Shown one piece after another: positions 1-8,824 of a DNA stretch of 32,241 nucleotides. The translations under genes were made by a program, and so were the position numbers. Source of the DNA: a virus. Each line of letters starts with the position of its first letter. The stretch's first letter is position 1. A model generated the notes under the pieces. The model was not told the DNA's origin. It searched no databases and saw nothing but the letters and a program-made list of their open reading frames with translations. Location of the stretch: the IMG/VR virus record IMGVR_UViG_3300034418_003905, positions 1-32,241 of that record; one strand, 5' to 3'.

Positions 1-3000
1 ACGGTCAAGTTGAGCCGAGAAAATTGAGCCGATGCCTCGAATGACATTACCCGCTTTAAAAGCTGCTCCGAGATTGTCTTTGACTCTGATTCGAATTTGG
101 TCACCCGCCTCAAGTGCGATTGGACCATCGAAGTGAGCGACCCCAGGTTGATCAATCGCGCCATAGTGTTGAGTGTCTAAGCGCCCGAACTGGTAAAGCG
201 ATGATCCATTCTTATCGAGATGAACCTGAAAATCGGTCGCTGAGCCGGTCGAGTAAAAGTAAATTGTCGTCTTAATCTCATAGATGCCTGACACCGGAGC
301 CGTGGCGATGCCGGTTGAATTGTCGTACCAGCTCCCAATGTCTACGAACTCTGTATCAAAGATCACGACATACTCAGAGATTGCCGTCGAGAGTGTAACG
401 TTTGCGCTCTGATACGCATTGAACTTTGGTGAGCCCATCTCCATCTTTACGTCATCCACAAAAGTCGTCGTTGACGCACCCGTGCGAGCAATAAAGACAC
501 GAGCAAAGCGAGCATTGGTTGGCGCTGCGATTGCTCCGCCGATGCGCAGCCAACTCGTTGTGAGTGCCTTGGTCTGCAACGTGTTATTGGAGACGGTGCC
601 TTTTGAATAAGTGTAGAAACTAATCGAGATCTCACCGCTCGGGCTGCCGCTCGTTTTCTTCATTGCGGCACTCACCAAGTAGATCTCACCCTCAGCGATT
701 GGGATGTAATCGCTCACGATGGCCGTTGATGCTCGCGTTGACGAACTCGGAAAGCGCAACGCGTAAAGCCCCTCAAGCACCAAGCTCTCACTCACGCGCT
801 CAAGATCGGTGTTCCAAGTCCCTGAACTCATCGCCCAGTTATCTGGTGGGTAGGCGTTAGCATGACTCCAAGCCTCAAAGCCACCATTTCGCAATCTATC
901 AAAGCCGGTCGTGACGGTCTCGCTCAACTGCTTCGGACCCACTGAGCCAAGTCGAGCAATATCAAGCGTGCCAGCGACGCCACTGCCATCGGTCTCAATG
1001 CTTGAGAGTGCAGCATTGCGCGGGCTTTGAATCCCGCCATCAGCAGTCGTCACAATTGCGCCGGTGACTGAATCGTAACCGATGCTAGTGATGGTGTCGG
1101 AAGGCAGCTCAATCTCTTCAACCGTTGAGACTGGCATCGATGAGCCGTCACCGCGCATCATGACACCACGACCAATCTCAATCTCAAAAGAGCTTGATTG
1201 GCTGCTGATGGTCGGTGGCAATGTAAAAGATGGTATGCCGCCACCCATGAAGGTCAGCGTTGGCCGCACCGGTATCAAAGCAACGTCAGGGATATCGACG
1301 ACATCGGCAAGCGATACTGCTGGTGCTGTTGAGAGCGAAACCTGACACGCGGTGAACTTCACTGAAGGCACGTCGCTCGTGATGTCGAATTCTTTCTCAA
1401 CGATCTCGAACTTCGCGGTGATGCTTATTGAGTCGTCATCGAAGTCAGCACTAGAGAGCAAGAGCTTGTCAGTGTCGAAGTCAACAAAGTCGCCAAGCTG
1501 AAGGTCAGCGTGACGCAGTGAAGTTCTAAACTCGACAGTGATGGCGCCGTTGGCGAAACGGGTCAAAGTCTCATCACAAAAGCGCTTGAGAATCGTGCAA
1601 TCAATAATCTCCATGCCATCGGCACGATCGGGATCATCAGCCTCATCGGTAGCAATTGTTGCGCCGCCAACATAACCGACAGTGTACCGAACATTTTGAA
1701 CTGCTTTAATCGAAGAGCCGCCAGCGCTGCCATCGTCATCAGTGTCAGCAAAGTGAGACACTCTCTCCATGACACCAGCATCATGATAGTTAATGCTAGC
1801 CGCTGCGGTGCTCTGGAAGATTGCGCCGGAGGTTGCACCAAGTTCAGCAATCGCAAACGTGGCAAGCCTAGAGCCGCTCAGCGCCGCGTTTGTCGCGGGA
1901 GTATGCAAATACCCATTGGTGGGAGATGCGGTCACTGCAATCGAACCTCGAAGTCCTGAGAAGCCCGTAATCATAGCGCCATCAGTCTCAAGCGTGAAGT
2001 TTGAGACGTTTGAGAATGCAACCGTTTTTGAGATCAAACTAACCGGCGCAAGATGCCCAGCGGTGACTTTGAGCGTTTTCTCTCCAAAGGTCGCCAGTGA
2101 TGTCGAATCTTTCCGCCGATATGTTGCCGATTGCTGAGAATTCTCGATGCCAACGATGATTTGATTGACTACACCACCAAAAGCGTTGGTTTGCTCAAGC
2201 TCATCATAATCATCAGCGGTCAATGTGCGAACACTGGCAGTCGTTGAATCGTAGAGCTTAGCCCTAATTGCACCAAGCTCATCGACGTAGAACGTAACAC
2301 CGCAAAATTGAGCGATCTCATCGATGATCGGACGTACTGAGACAAACTTCTCATCAGCCGTCGGTGCGTGTCCGATTGACTCGGTGGTGCCATAGTAGCG
2401 CCCGCTGCGACCAAGACCCACCGGTGACAATACGGTGTCGCTTCCATTTGCCTCGGCTTGTCTAGCCATGTCGGCCATGTGCTCATAGTAAGGCTTGATG
2501 CTCACCGACGTCATATTGAAGTGAGAAATTGAAGTTGAGTAATTAGTGGGGTCGAAGTCTGCCGCCGTCGTTGCAGTCGTCTCAGCACCGTACTCAATAA
2601 GCTGCTTGGCTACCTCAAGTGGATGCTTGCTGATGAATTTGCCTCCGAACTTGCGACGTTCGAGGTTGAAGATCTCATCAGCGAGTTTGATCACGATGAC
2701 ACCATTGCCAGGCAACACTTCAGTGATAACACCGACAAAGACCGTCAGGTAGTCACCGATAGCAACGCCATCAAAGCCGAGCTTGATGTAGACTTTGGCA
2801 TTGAAGAGCGTTTTGCGTCCTGCCCAGTTTCTAATCGTTCCATCATCAACGATCTCAAGTGTCATCGTGCCACTTGATGTCTTGCGAGTGATTGGATCAA
2901 CTTTGCGCGAGATGTTGGTGACGCTGCTCAAGATTGCGTTGTTCGACTCACTCAATCCGCTCAACATGCCGCCAAAGTTGTGAATGCGATATGTGCCCAA

Positions 3001-3096
3001 CGGATTTGCATCAAGATCAAAATCAGCTACCACGACAGGCGTTTGACCGCCTTGCGTTGCTGCGTCTTTGAATGATGCTGAGAGTGATAAAACCAT
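1..3096 (-). CDS. Tail-tip hub/fibre protein with C1q-like C-terminus (3' end off window)
   Basis: An open frame of 1032 codons runs from an ATG at 3096 to the left edge with no stop, so the protein is only just incomplete. It probably forms the tail tip and contacts the host. The first ~330 residues (starting MVLSLSASFKDAA) look like a tail-hub type module, including a segment LEVAKQLIEYGAE near residue 165. The middle is unrecognised. Residues ~737-888 (NGGFEAW at the start) resemble a carbohydrate-binding jelly-roll module. Residues ~895-1032 resemble a C1q/TNF-like domain, with the hallmark APVSGIYEI and a final F-S-A-Q-L. The start lies one base after the stop of the preceding gene (TAG-C-ATG), as in other junctions of this operon. 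The tail-tip role follows from position after the tape measure and from the domain order. Domain names come from recognising the sequence and have not been searched. Confidence 0.8.
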   Translation of the reverse strand, partial: MVLSLSASFKDAATQGGQTPVVVADFDLDANPLGTYRIHNFGGMLSGLSESNNAILSSVTNISRKVDPITRKTSSGTMTLEIVDDGTIRNWAGRKTLFNAKVYIKLGFDGVAIGDYLTVFVGVITEVLPGNGVIVIKLADEIFNLERRKFGGKFISKHPLEVAKQLIEYGAETTATTAADFDPTNYSTSISHFNMTSVSIKPYYEHMADMARQAEANGSDTVLSPVGLGRSGRYYGTTESIGHAPTADEKFVSVRPIIDEIAQFCGVTFYVDELGAIRAKLYDSTTASVRTLTADDYDELEQTNAFGGVVNQIIVGIENSQQSATYRRKDSTSLATFGEKTLKVTAGHLAPVSLISKTVAFSNVSNFTLETDGAMITGFSGLRGSIAVTASPTNGYLHTPATNAALSGSRLATFAIAELGATSGAIFQSTAAASINYHDAGVMERVSHFADTDDDGSAGGSSIKAVQNVRYTVGYVGGATIATDEADDPDRADGMEIIDCTILKRFCDETLTRFANGAITVEFRTSLRHADLQLGDFVDFDTDKLLLSSADFDDDSISITAKFEIVEKEFDITSDVPSVKFTACQVSLSTAPAVSLADVVDIPDVALIPVRPTLTFMGGGIPSFTLPPTISSQSSSFEIEIGRGVMMRGDGSSMPVSTVEEIELPSDTITSIGYDSVTGAIVTTADGGIQSPRNAALSSIETDGSGVAGTLDIARLGSVGPKQLSETVTTGFDRLRNGGFEAWSHANAYPPDNWAMSSGTWNTDLERVSESLVLEGLYALRFPSSSTRASTAIVSDYIPIAEGEIYLVSAAMKKTSGSPSGEISISFYTYSKGTVSNNTLQTKALTTSWLRIGGAIAAPTNARFARVFIARTGASTTTFVDDVKMEMGSPKFNAYQSANVTLSTAISEYVVIFDTEFVDIGSWYDNSTGIATAPVSGIYEIKTTIYFYSTGSATDFQVHLDKNGSSLYQFGRLDTQHYGAIDQPGVAHFDGPIALEAGDQIRIRVKDNLGAAFKAGNVIRGIGSIFSAQLDR

Positions 3097-3097
3097 G

Positions 3098-4051
3098 CTA
3101 CGATCCTGAGCTCTTGAATGGAGGCTGCTCAATCAATGACGTGCCAAAGACGCGCTCAATCGGTCCCTGTAGTGGCAACGATAATGTTGGCGACTCTGCA
3201 AGCATCAAATAAGCATCTGGCGATGATTGTGATGGATTCTCAATCCAGACAATTGGCTTGGTAAAGTCGTCAGAGTCATCAAAAGCCGCCTCAATCGCTG
3301 TCAGTTCGTTGGAGTCGGTGACGCTCTTGTTGATAGTTCTGAGTGCTTTGCCTCGGTGGTAGGTGTAGCGCTGCGTCAATCCGCTCTTGCTTGCAAAGTC
3401 ACTAACAAGCCCGGTCTCACTCTTGTCATCAAACGGCAAGTTGGGATTGTGCATCAACTGACGACGCTGGCCAACCCATACCTCACCGATGGCGGGCTTG
3501 ATTGTGGTGGTACCGTCTACATTTTGAAGCCTGACATTGAGCTTGCGATTGCTGGTGCCAAGTGTCACGCGCTGCGGATAACTCGGTTTTGCGCCGCTAG
3601 TGTCATAGAGGAAGGTGAAGACAAGCCGCGAGTTGTCACCCGATGCAACGGTGATGGTGTCCGAGATTGTTGTGGTGGTCGCTGCACCGGTAGCGACTAG
3701 ATCAACGGTGATATCTGGGCCGCTGGTGTCAACATCACCGAAGTTGTGGCCCATGATAACTACCGTGTCAAAAGTGACATCAGAGCCAAAGGCAAGACGG
3801 AATGCTGGCGATGATGGTGTTGACGTCATCTTTGACGCAACCGTAAGAGCTCCAATCCGGTCATAGGCTCTCACTCTTGCATTACTGATGGTGTCCTCAT
3901 CTGTCTCATCAGACCCGCCATTGTACGCATCAAACCAACCGCTTGATGCTTTGGTGATCTTGTCCGAGTTGTTAGTTGCCACCATCATCGGCTTGTCAGC
4001 GTCGTATGCGGTTTGCTCCCAGGTCGCCATGTCTGCCAGTGATACGCTCAT
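3098..4051 (-). CDS. Putative minor tail protein (tail-tip complex)
   Basis: A protein of 317 residues lying between the tape measure and the tail-tip hub gene. In siphophages this slot holds distal tail or minor tail proteins, and that is the main basis for the call. The sequence is rich in Ser, Thr and Asp, has no membrane segment, and contains a recognisable segment GEVWVGQRRQLMHNPNLPF around residue 205, of the kind seen in phage tail-tip proteins. No catalytic motif is visible. The ATG at 4051 overlaps the stop of the tape measure gene by one base (TGATG), which suggests translational coupling. The exact role (distal tail protein or another tip component) is not settled by the sequence. 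Confidence 0.7.
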   Translation of the reverse strand: MSVSLADMATWEQTAYDADKPMMVATNNSDKITKASSGWFDAYNGGSDETDEDTISNARVRAYDRIGALTVASKMTSTPSSPAFRLAFGSDVTFDTVVIMGHNFGDVDTSGPDITVDLVATGAATTTTISDTITVASGDNSRLVFTFLYDTSGAKPSYPQRVTLGTSNRKLNVRLQNVDGTTTIKPAIGEVWVGQRRQLMHNPNLPFDDKSETGLVSDFASKSGLTQRYTYHRGKALRTINKSVTDSNELTAIEAAFDDSDDFTKPIVWIENPSQSSPDAYLMLAESPTLSLPLQGPIERVFGTSLIEQPPFKSSGS

Positions 4052-5607
4052 CAGATCGCCCCTTGTGCTTGAAGGTCACGCATCGCGGGCATGATGGTTG
4101 AGCGCACGTATTTGGCGACCTCAGTTTTATTCGGTAGTGCCTCGCTCTTGATCGTGATGTTCACCCCGCCAAGTGATGACGTCCCGCCAACCGTTCCGCC
4201 ATTTGCAAAATGTCCCGTTGAATTAACGCCGTCCATGTTGCTAAACATTTGACGCATTGCTTCAACTTGATTGGTATTCATCACGTATTCGCCAGGCATC
4301 AACATCGCAGGCACTGAATCCTGCCCTGCTGTGCCACCTCGAACCATTCCCCCTTCTGCCATCCCTGGCAACTTTGCCAAGAATCCTTCGAAGATTCCAG
4401 CAACGACTGCCGTGGCTGCAATGATAGCAAGAGGTCCGCCAAATGATGCACCTGCCGCTGCGTTCGCCATTGCTGCGAGTTGCATGTTGATGATTGTGTC
4501 TCGCGCAAATTGGACGGTGGCAGTCAAAGCATTTCCAAGAAAAGCGGAAAAGAGTTCACCCGTTTTCTCCGTGCCGGTGACAATTGCCGAGAAAGTTTGA
4601 CCAAATGAATTGCCGAGAGTCTGGTATAAACCGCCAAGACTTTGCGCAAAACTCAGATTTTGTTGATGCGCTTTCTCAAGTTCAGTTGATAGCTTTTTCG
4701 TTTCCTTCGTTGTTTCTTTCGTTTCTTCTTTCGTGTCTTTGAGCTTTTCATTTGCGCCAGCCGTTGCTTCGCTCAAACCATTCATGGCGGCAACTGCAAC
4801 TTTTCCAATGCCGTTCTTGATTGATTTCTCAACGTCGCCAATTTGTTGTTCAAGTAATGCTTGATCGTTGAGTAACGTTTCGATCTCTTTTTTTGCCTTG
4901 TCGCCTGAATTCTCAAATTCATCACCGAGCGCTCTGGTGTTCTTTGCTGCGTTGTCAAAACTTTTCGCGATGTCATCGCCAACGCCTGGAATATAATCCG
5001 CAGCATCTGCCGCAGTCTCAAGAATGCCAGCAAGACCGTCAAGCATAGCGGCCACCGCAGTGTTGACTCCTGCTTTGAGCGCCTCCCATGCAAGCGCAAA
5101 AAAGGTCACGATGCGAGTGACACCGACGATTGACTTGGCGACACCGCCAACCATTAGAAGCGCAAAATCTCGGAAGTATTCGACGAGTTTGAGACCGATG
5201 ATTTTTTGATTCTCAACGAAAAAATCACGAGCACTCTTGATCAATGGCTTCAACGCAGTGACCGCAGCATTGAAAGCATTGATCAAAACATCGCCAATCC
5301 TAGCAGCAAGAGATCCAATCAATTCGTTGTTCTTGTCAAAACTTGCTATGAGTTTGTCGTTCTCATCACGATACTCTCTGGACTTTTCAGTAAAGGCTCT
5401 GAAGACTTCGACGCCTTTTTTGAATAACTCAAGTCCTTGATTCAACCCCGTGGCTGCCACGGCGAACTTGTTGAGAGCAGCGCCTCCTACGGAGCCAAAC
5501 TTTGCGACAATTTTTTGGGCTTTTTTAGCAGACGCGCCAACCTTGCCCATCGCATCGCTGGCCAAGTCTTTGAGGAACACGGTGATTGGGATATCATACT
5601 GCGCCAT
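4051..5607 (-). CDS. Tail tape measure protein
   Basis: A protein of 518 residues that would span the tail tube and fix its length. Residues ~145-190 form a hydrophobic stretch. A Lys/Glu/Thr-rich segment at ~290-325 is likely coiled coil. The C-terminal region (~425-455) carries the glycine-rich motif GGMVRGGTAGQDSVPAMLMP followed by GEYVM, which is very common at the end of tape measure proteins. At the usual ~0.15 nm per residue this predicts a tail of roughly 75-80 nm, which is short. It follows the frameshifted chaperone pair directly (TAA-A-ATG spacing), the universal order in siphophages. No lysozyme or peptidase domain is seen. Confidence 0.92.
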   Translation of the reverse strand: MAQYDIPITVFLKDLASDAMGKVGASAKKAQKIVAKFGSVGGAALNKFAVAATGLNQGLELFKKGVEVFRAFTEKSREYRDENDKLIASFDKNNELIGSLAARIGDVLINAFNAAVTALKPLIKSARDFFVENQKIIGLKLVEYFRDFALLMVGGVAKSIVGVTRIVTFFALAWEALKAGVNTAVAAMLDGLAGILETAADAADYIPGVGDDIAKSFDNAAKNTRALGDEFENSGDKAKKEIETLLNDQALLEQQIGDVEKSIKNGIGKVAVAAMNGLSEATAGANEKLKDTKEETKETTKETKKLSTELEKAHQQNLSFAQSLGGLYQTLGNSFGQTFSAIVTGTEKTGELFSAFLGNALTATVQFARDTIINMQLAAMANAAAGASFGGPLAIIAATAVVAGIFEGFLAKLPGMAEGGMVRGGTAGQDSVPAMLMPGEYVMNTNQVEAMRQMFSNMDGVNSTGHFANGGTVGGTSSLGGVNITIKSEALPNKTEVAKYVRSTIMPAMRDLQAQGAI

Positions 5608-5608
5608 T

Positions 5609-6010
5609 TTATCTTCGCCTCGCTTTCTTCATTGCCGCCTCATGCTCTGCTTGAGCTTTCTTTTGCCGTTCGATTTTCATGCTCTCGATCTCGTTGTTGA
5701 TGATGTCGATGACTTCAAACACAAACGCGGGCTCATCAAGCAAATTTGATGTTCCGAAGGGTAGGACTCCGTAGGTCTTCCACTCACGGAACCACCCGAG
5801 CAAGAGATCGATCTCGGCATCAAGCTGAGACCAAGGACAACGCCGAAGGCTAGGAGCAAAGTCAAAACCAAGCGACTCGTTTGGCTCTTCGCATCCGCGG
5901 ACCGTTCGGTGTTCATCGCCTTCGGCATAATCTTTGCCTTTGCATTTTGAACACCCCCAATCCAAGGCTTGGTGCCCGCTCGCTAAGAAACGAGCGCCAA
6001 GCCTTAATCT
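5609..6010 (-). CDS. Tail assembly chaperone, -1 frameshift extension (gpT-like part)
   Basis: This is the downstream part of a gpG-T type fusion. Reading from the upstream chaperone and slipping one base back on the A7 run (6016-6010), the frame continues AGA TTA AGG CTT ... without a stop into a 133-codon extension ending at 5609. The fusion would be about 251 residues if the upstream gene starts at 6363. The extension contains CSKCKGKDYAEGD (a Cys pair) and ends in a very basic stretch, KKARRR. In lambda-like phages the fusion made by frameshifting recruits the tape measure protein to the tail initiator. There is no good independent ATG; only a TTG at 5965 could start it. The case for frameshifting is the slippery site, the stem-loop after it, the open frame and the position directly before the tape measure. 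Confidence 0.85.
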   Translation of the reverse strand, partial: RLRLGARFLASGHQALDWGCSKCKGKDYAEGDEHRTVRGCEEPNESLGFDFAPSLRRCPWSQLDAEIDLLLGWFREWKTYGVLPFGTSNLLDEPAFVFEVIDIINNEIESMKIERQKKAQAEHEAAMKKARRR

Positions 6011-6016
6011 TTTTTT
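5964..6016 (-). promoter_or_regulatory. Programmed -1 ribosomal frameshift signal (slippery A7 plus stem-loop)
   Basis: On the minus strand the upstream frame reads CTA AAA AAA GAT TAA, giving a slippery A-AAA-AAA-G at 6016-6009. After a four-base spacer a strong stem-loop follows. Nine bases at 6005-5997 pair perfectly with 5972-5964. Six inner bases at 5996-5991 pair with 5982-5977, with an 8-base loop and a 4-base bulge. The zero-frame stop codon (6006-6004) sits at the foot of the stem. On the plus strand the same DNA looks like an intrinsic terminator (stem-loop, AATC, seven Ts), but no gene here is read rightward. Confidence 0.88.
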
Positions 6017-6363
6017 AGTCCAGACCTCAAGGTGGAGATCTCAGTGATTGCGGCATAAGCCTCATCGATTAGTGCTTGCTCGGCACGTTCCCAAAGTTGT
6101 TCGCCGTCATCGATGCCTCGATCAAGAATGTCCAGACAACGTTCAGCGCGCACCACGCGAGTTTTGATAATGCGTTCAATCGATGCTTGTGCTTTGTTGA
6201 TGTCAACTTGACCGTCGCTTTTGATTGCGGATCGATGCACAGCGCGAAGTTCTCCGCCAGTCATTGGTGCAAGATGGAGAATCATTTGATCGTTTTGATC
6301 TCGATCACGATTTCCATTCCATTCCGGCACGTAACGTCGCACGTCCTCTTGCTTGATTTCCAT
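6004..6363 (-). CDS. Tail assembly chaperone (gpG-like)
   Basis: A protein of 119 residues starting MEIKQEDVRRYV. The ATG at 6363 is chosen because AGGGGA lies about eight bases upstream; an in-frame start at 6399 would overlap the tail tube gene and lacks such a site. The product is small, helical and charged, and lies between the tail tube and tape measure genes, the standard place for the chaperone that coats the tape measure during tail assembly. Its last codons carry the A7 slippery run, so a fraction of ribosomes should shift to -1 and add the 133-residue extension. Sequence identity alone would not prove the function; the slot and the frameshift signal do most of the work. Confidence 0.85.
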   Translation of the reverse strand: MEIKQEDVRRYVPEWNGNRDRDQNDQMILHLAPMTGGELRAVHRSAIKSDGQVDINKAQASIERIIKTRVVRAERCLDILDRGIDDGEQLWERAEQALIDEAYAAITEISTLRSGLKKD

Positions 6364-6383
6364 GATGTGATCCCCTTGTTTGA

Positions 6384-7559
6384 TTAGGCTTGATTCCAAG
6401 CCAGTGTGATTTCATCGTCGCCACTGCTGCCGAGAGCAGTAAACGGAATATTGAGAATTGCTTCATCAGATTCTGGCACATCAATGCTGCCAAAGTCTAG
6501 CTCACAAGTGGACATGGTGACGACCACTTTGAAGCCAGTGGTTGCGCCGATAGTCACGACAATCGGAACAGTCGTAAAACTTGGATCCGCTGTTGCTGAG
6601 GTTTGAACATAACGCTGTGCTAATGACTTGATGAAATCTTTGCGTGCTCTGACGGATACGCTTCCACTAACCGATCGAAAGCCGGAAACGAAATCGCTAG
6701 TGCCTTTTTCAAAAGCCTCATCGGACAATGCTTTGATGTTATTGGTGATCGTGACATCAAGAGCCGTGATTGGAAGGCTCACGCTGTTAAGCGTTAAACT
6801 TCCAGTGATGCCATTCAACGGACTGCCTGCTGTCGTCTCGGTGTATGTTGACGGAATGACGGGATCATTGTTGGCATATGTGCCACTCTTGACAGTCAAA
6901 GTGTCAGCAGCGCTCTTTGACTTTACAATGGTTTCATCGCCATCAACATCAATCACGGAGCCAACCATAAAGTTGACGCCCTCACCACTTAGAAGCGGCA
7001 ACTCTGTTGCGCTTACGCCGGAAGATGCACAAGTGCCAGTGCCTGTCAGCGCATAATTAAAAGCGCCACCACTGAAAGTCATCGTGGGCGGCTCTCCGCC
7101 GCTTAACGAAAGTCCGAATTCTTCGACGTATGCACCAAAGAGATCTTCACGAAAGACGCCGTTGGCAGTGCGTGCGATGCGACAAGTCGGCAGAGCGTTG
7201 CTGCTGCTGAGATTGTAAGTCTTGGCAACTGAACCACCAAACGAGCCTCCAAAGGCTGCCTCAATTAGCGGATCAATATCTGGAGCGGTGGTGCTTCCTG
7301 CTGGCAACAAGTAACTCTCACAACTCCAACTGATCTCTTGTTTGCCAGTGATACGTTCAAGAACCGATCGACTTGTTCGAGAATCCATCCGATCGTTACG
7401 CGTAACAGTGAACTCCATGGAGGAGTTGAGAACTTTTGCCGCATCAGCTCCAGCCAAACTCTCTTGTGAATCGGTGCCATAAGAGCCACCCGCGGCGGTT
7501 TCTTTCTTGGTGAAGTATTTTAAATTCCTGCCAAGTGCGTGATCTGTTGTTGCTCCCAT
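6384..7559 (-). CDS. Major tail (tube) protein
   Basis: A protein of 391 residues that probably forms the tail tube. It is rich in Ser, Thr and Gly with alternating hydrophobic strands and opens MGATTDHALGRNLKYF. A repeated-strand segment around residues 230-260 (SLTLNSVSLPITALDVTITN) is typical of the beta-sandwich tube fold, and the internal stretch VGSVIDVDGDETIVKSK could be an inserted Ig-like or loop domain, since the protein is longer than minimal tube proteins. The start has a strong site, GGAGG, located inside the end of the preceding small gene. It lies immediately before the chaperone pair, which is the standard slot for this protein. Confidence 0.85.
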   Translation of the reverse strand: MGATTDHALGRNLKYFTKKETAAGGSYGTDSQESLAGADAAKVLNSSMEFTVTRNDRMDSRTSRSVLERITGKQEISWSCESYLLPAGSTTAPDIDPLIEAAFGGSFGGSVAKTYNLSSSNALPTCRIARTANGVFREDLFGAYVEEFGLSLSGGEPPTMTFSGGAFNYALTGTGTCASSGVSATELPLLSGEGVNFMVGSVIDVDGDETIVKSKSAADTLTVKSGTYANNDPVIPSTYTETTAGSPLNGITGSLTLNSVSLPITALDVTITNNIKALSDEAFEKGTSDFVSGFRSVSGSVSVRARKDFIKSLAQRYVQTSATADPSFTTVPIVVTIGATTGFKVVVTMSTCELDFGSIDVPESDEAILNIPFTALGSSGDDEITLAWNQA

Positions 7560-7561
7560 AA

Positions 7562-7732
7562 TTAGGCCTCCTCAATTTCGTCTTTTTTCTTTTTGTTGTT
7601 AGTCTTTGCAGACTTGAATCGTCCGCTCTCAATCAACGCATCAGCAAGCGCTTTTTCCACTTCTATCGTTTCACCGGCTTCGATTCGTTTATCGTCTAGT
7701 CTAACCGGTATCTGGGCAATCACTTTGGTCAT
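7562..7732 (-). CDS. Small charged protein of the tail operon, unknown function
   Basis: A 56-residue protein starting MTKVIAQIPVRLDDKRI and ending with a Lys/Glu-rich tail (KKKKDEIEEA). The ATG at 7732 is preceded by AGGAG with six bases between, so translation is well supported. It lies between the tail terminator and the tail tube genes. Its last codons contain the GGAGG that serves the next gene. The acidic/basic tail and small size suggest an accessory or assembly protein, but I do not recognise a family. Confidence 0.75.
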   Translation of the reverse strand: MTKVIAQIPVRLDDKRIEAGETIEVEKALADALIESGRFKSAKTNNKKKKDEIEEA

Positions 7733-7741
7733 TTTGATCTC

Positions 7742-8197
7742 CTAGCTGGAACTTGTGGTCCGAACATATTTGACCTGGACTTGAGCAAGCACTGAACCGT
7801 CACCACGCGCATCAGGATCGCCCTCATCGGTTTCTAATTGCGTGAGAGTCGTGCTAATCGCGTTTGCGCCTCTCGTCGTGTCAACGTTGAGTGCTGCTAT
7901 CAAATCATCGATGAGATTGTTGAGTTTAGTGCTTCGATCGCTTTGACTGTTGCCATTGACGTGACCGATCACGCTGACGTTAAGCGTGCATAGCATTTGA
8001 TTGAATGGTTGGTGTTGAACTTGTTCGGCTTGCGGCACGTATCCAATGAAGGGGCGCTCACCAGTTTTAACGTCAGCATAGCCACGCGCTAACGCTTGAA
8101 CCTTGGTCACCGTCGTCTTGTAACCATTGCCAGTCGTGATGCTCTCAAACGTTGTTTGCAGATTGTTCAAGATTAGTTTTCGGGCAGGCGTTGGCAT
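7742..8197 (-). CDS. Tail terminator / tail completion protein
   Basis: A protein of 151 residues opening MPTPARKLILNNLQTTFE. The pattern of an N-terminal helix, a central strand pair around PFIGYVPQAEQVQHQPF, a strand CTLNVSVIGHVNG and a following helix with NNLIDDLIAALN fits the lambda gpU-like tail terminator fold, which caps the tube and joins it to the head. It sits between the gp10-like gene and the tail tube gene, the usual order. Its ATG overlaps the preceding stop (TAATG). The family assignment rests on fold pattern and position. Confidence 0.75.
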   Translation of the reverse strand: MPTPARKLILNNLQTTFESITTGNGYKTTVTKVQALARGYADVKTGERPFIGYVPQAEQVQHQPFNQMLCTLNVSVIGHVNGNSQSDRSTKLNNLIDDLIAALNVDTTRGANAISTTLTQLETDEGDPDARGDGSVLAQVQVKYVRTTSSS

Positions 8198-8823
8198 TAC
8201 TTCGCGTCCTCTTCGATCGCGTTTTCAACCAACTCATCAAAGACTTGATGAATCTCCGGCAATGCTTGCTTGACTGCTTCTCTGATGTACCAACGAGCGG
8301 GCATTTTGACGCTACGCCTCAGAAAATAAGCAACTTGGCCTTTGTCATCTTTGAGAGTTCCGGTTTTTTTATCAAGCCAAAGCAGCTCACTCTTCATTGG
8401 CGCAAAGGCGCGAAGATCACTTGGACTCGGCAAATTCTTATTGAACCCGGAAAAAAACGTTGTGTTGCCTTCATTTGGAATCGCCAAGGCTTTTGCTCTC
8501 GTGGGTCTAATTACACCGCCACGATCATGGATCAACGCATAAGGCAACTGGGTTCCTGTTTGAGGATCCGTGCTAACTACATCGATTGATGCTTCATCGG
8601 ATCCAGTGAAGTAAACACCGCTCGGCTTCCATGAGTCTCTCAATCTGCCAGTGTGCCGTCCCTTTTCAAGAATTCGAGACGTGCTATCTTGGAGTTGCCT
8701 TTGCATAATTTGAGCGGACTCAATTAGTGCATTGGTGACACCCGCGCCGTATTTCTTGACGAAATCACGAGCAAACGCTTCAACGCTGCTTGTGTCCATC
8801 TTTGCCTCGAAGTCAGCCGCCAT
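8197..8823 (-). CDS. HK97 gp10-like / virion morphogenesis head-tail protein
   Basis: A protein of 208 residues starting MAADFEAKMDTSSVEAF. The ATG at 8823 follows the previous stop by one base (TGA-G-ATG); a longer in-frame start at 9018 would overlap the previous gene and is rejected. A long N-terminal helix (FARDFVKKYGAGVTNALIE) is followed by GRLRDSWKPSGV and later IHDRGGVIRPTRAKALAIP, the pattern of gp10-like or gpG-type connector proteins that bind at the neck. A C-terminal helix follows. No enzyme motif is seen. Confidence 0.75.
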   Translation of the reverse strand: MAADFEAKMDTSSVEAFARDFVKKYGAGVTNALIESAQIMQRQLQDSTSRILEKGRHTGRLRDSWKPSGVYFTGSDEASIDVVSTDPQTGTQLPYALIHDRGGVIRPTRAKALAIPNEGNTTFFSGFNKNLPSPSDLRAFAPMKSELLWLDKKTGTLKDDKGQVAYFLRRSVKMPARWYIREAVKQALPEIHQVFDELVENAIEEDAK

Positions 8824-8824
8824 C

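Noticed and set aside
4271-4600. A 109-codon plus-strand frame opposite the tape measure gene
   Set aside because: It is a mirror of the Ala/Gly-rich coding sequence on the other strand and has no ribosome site.
5609-5965. A separate 118-codon gene starting at TTG 5965
   Set aside because: No ribosome site, and the -1 frame from the A7 site enters it without a stop. It is better read as a frameshift extension.
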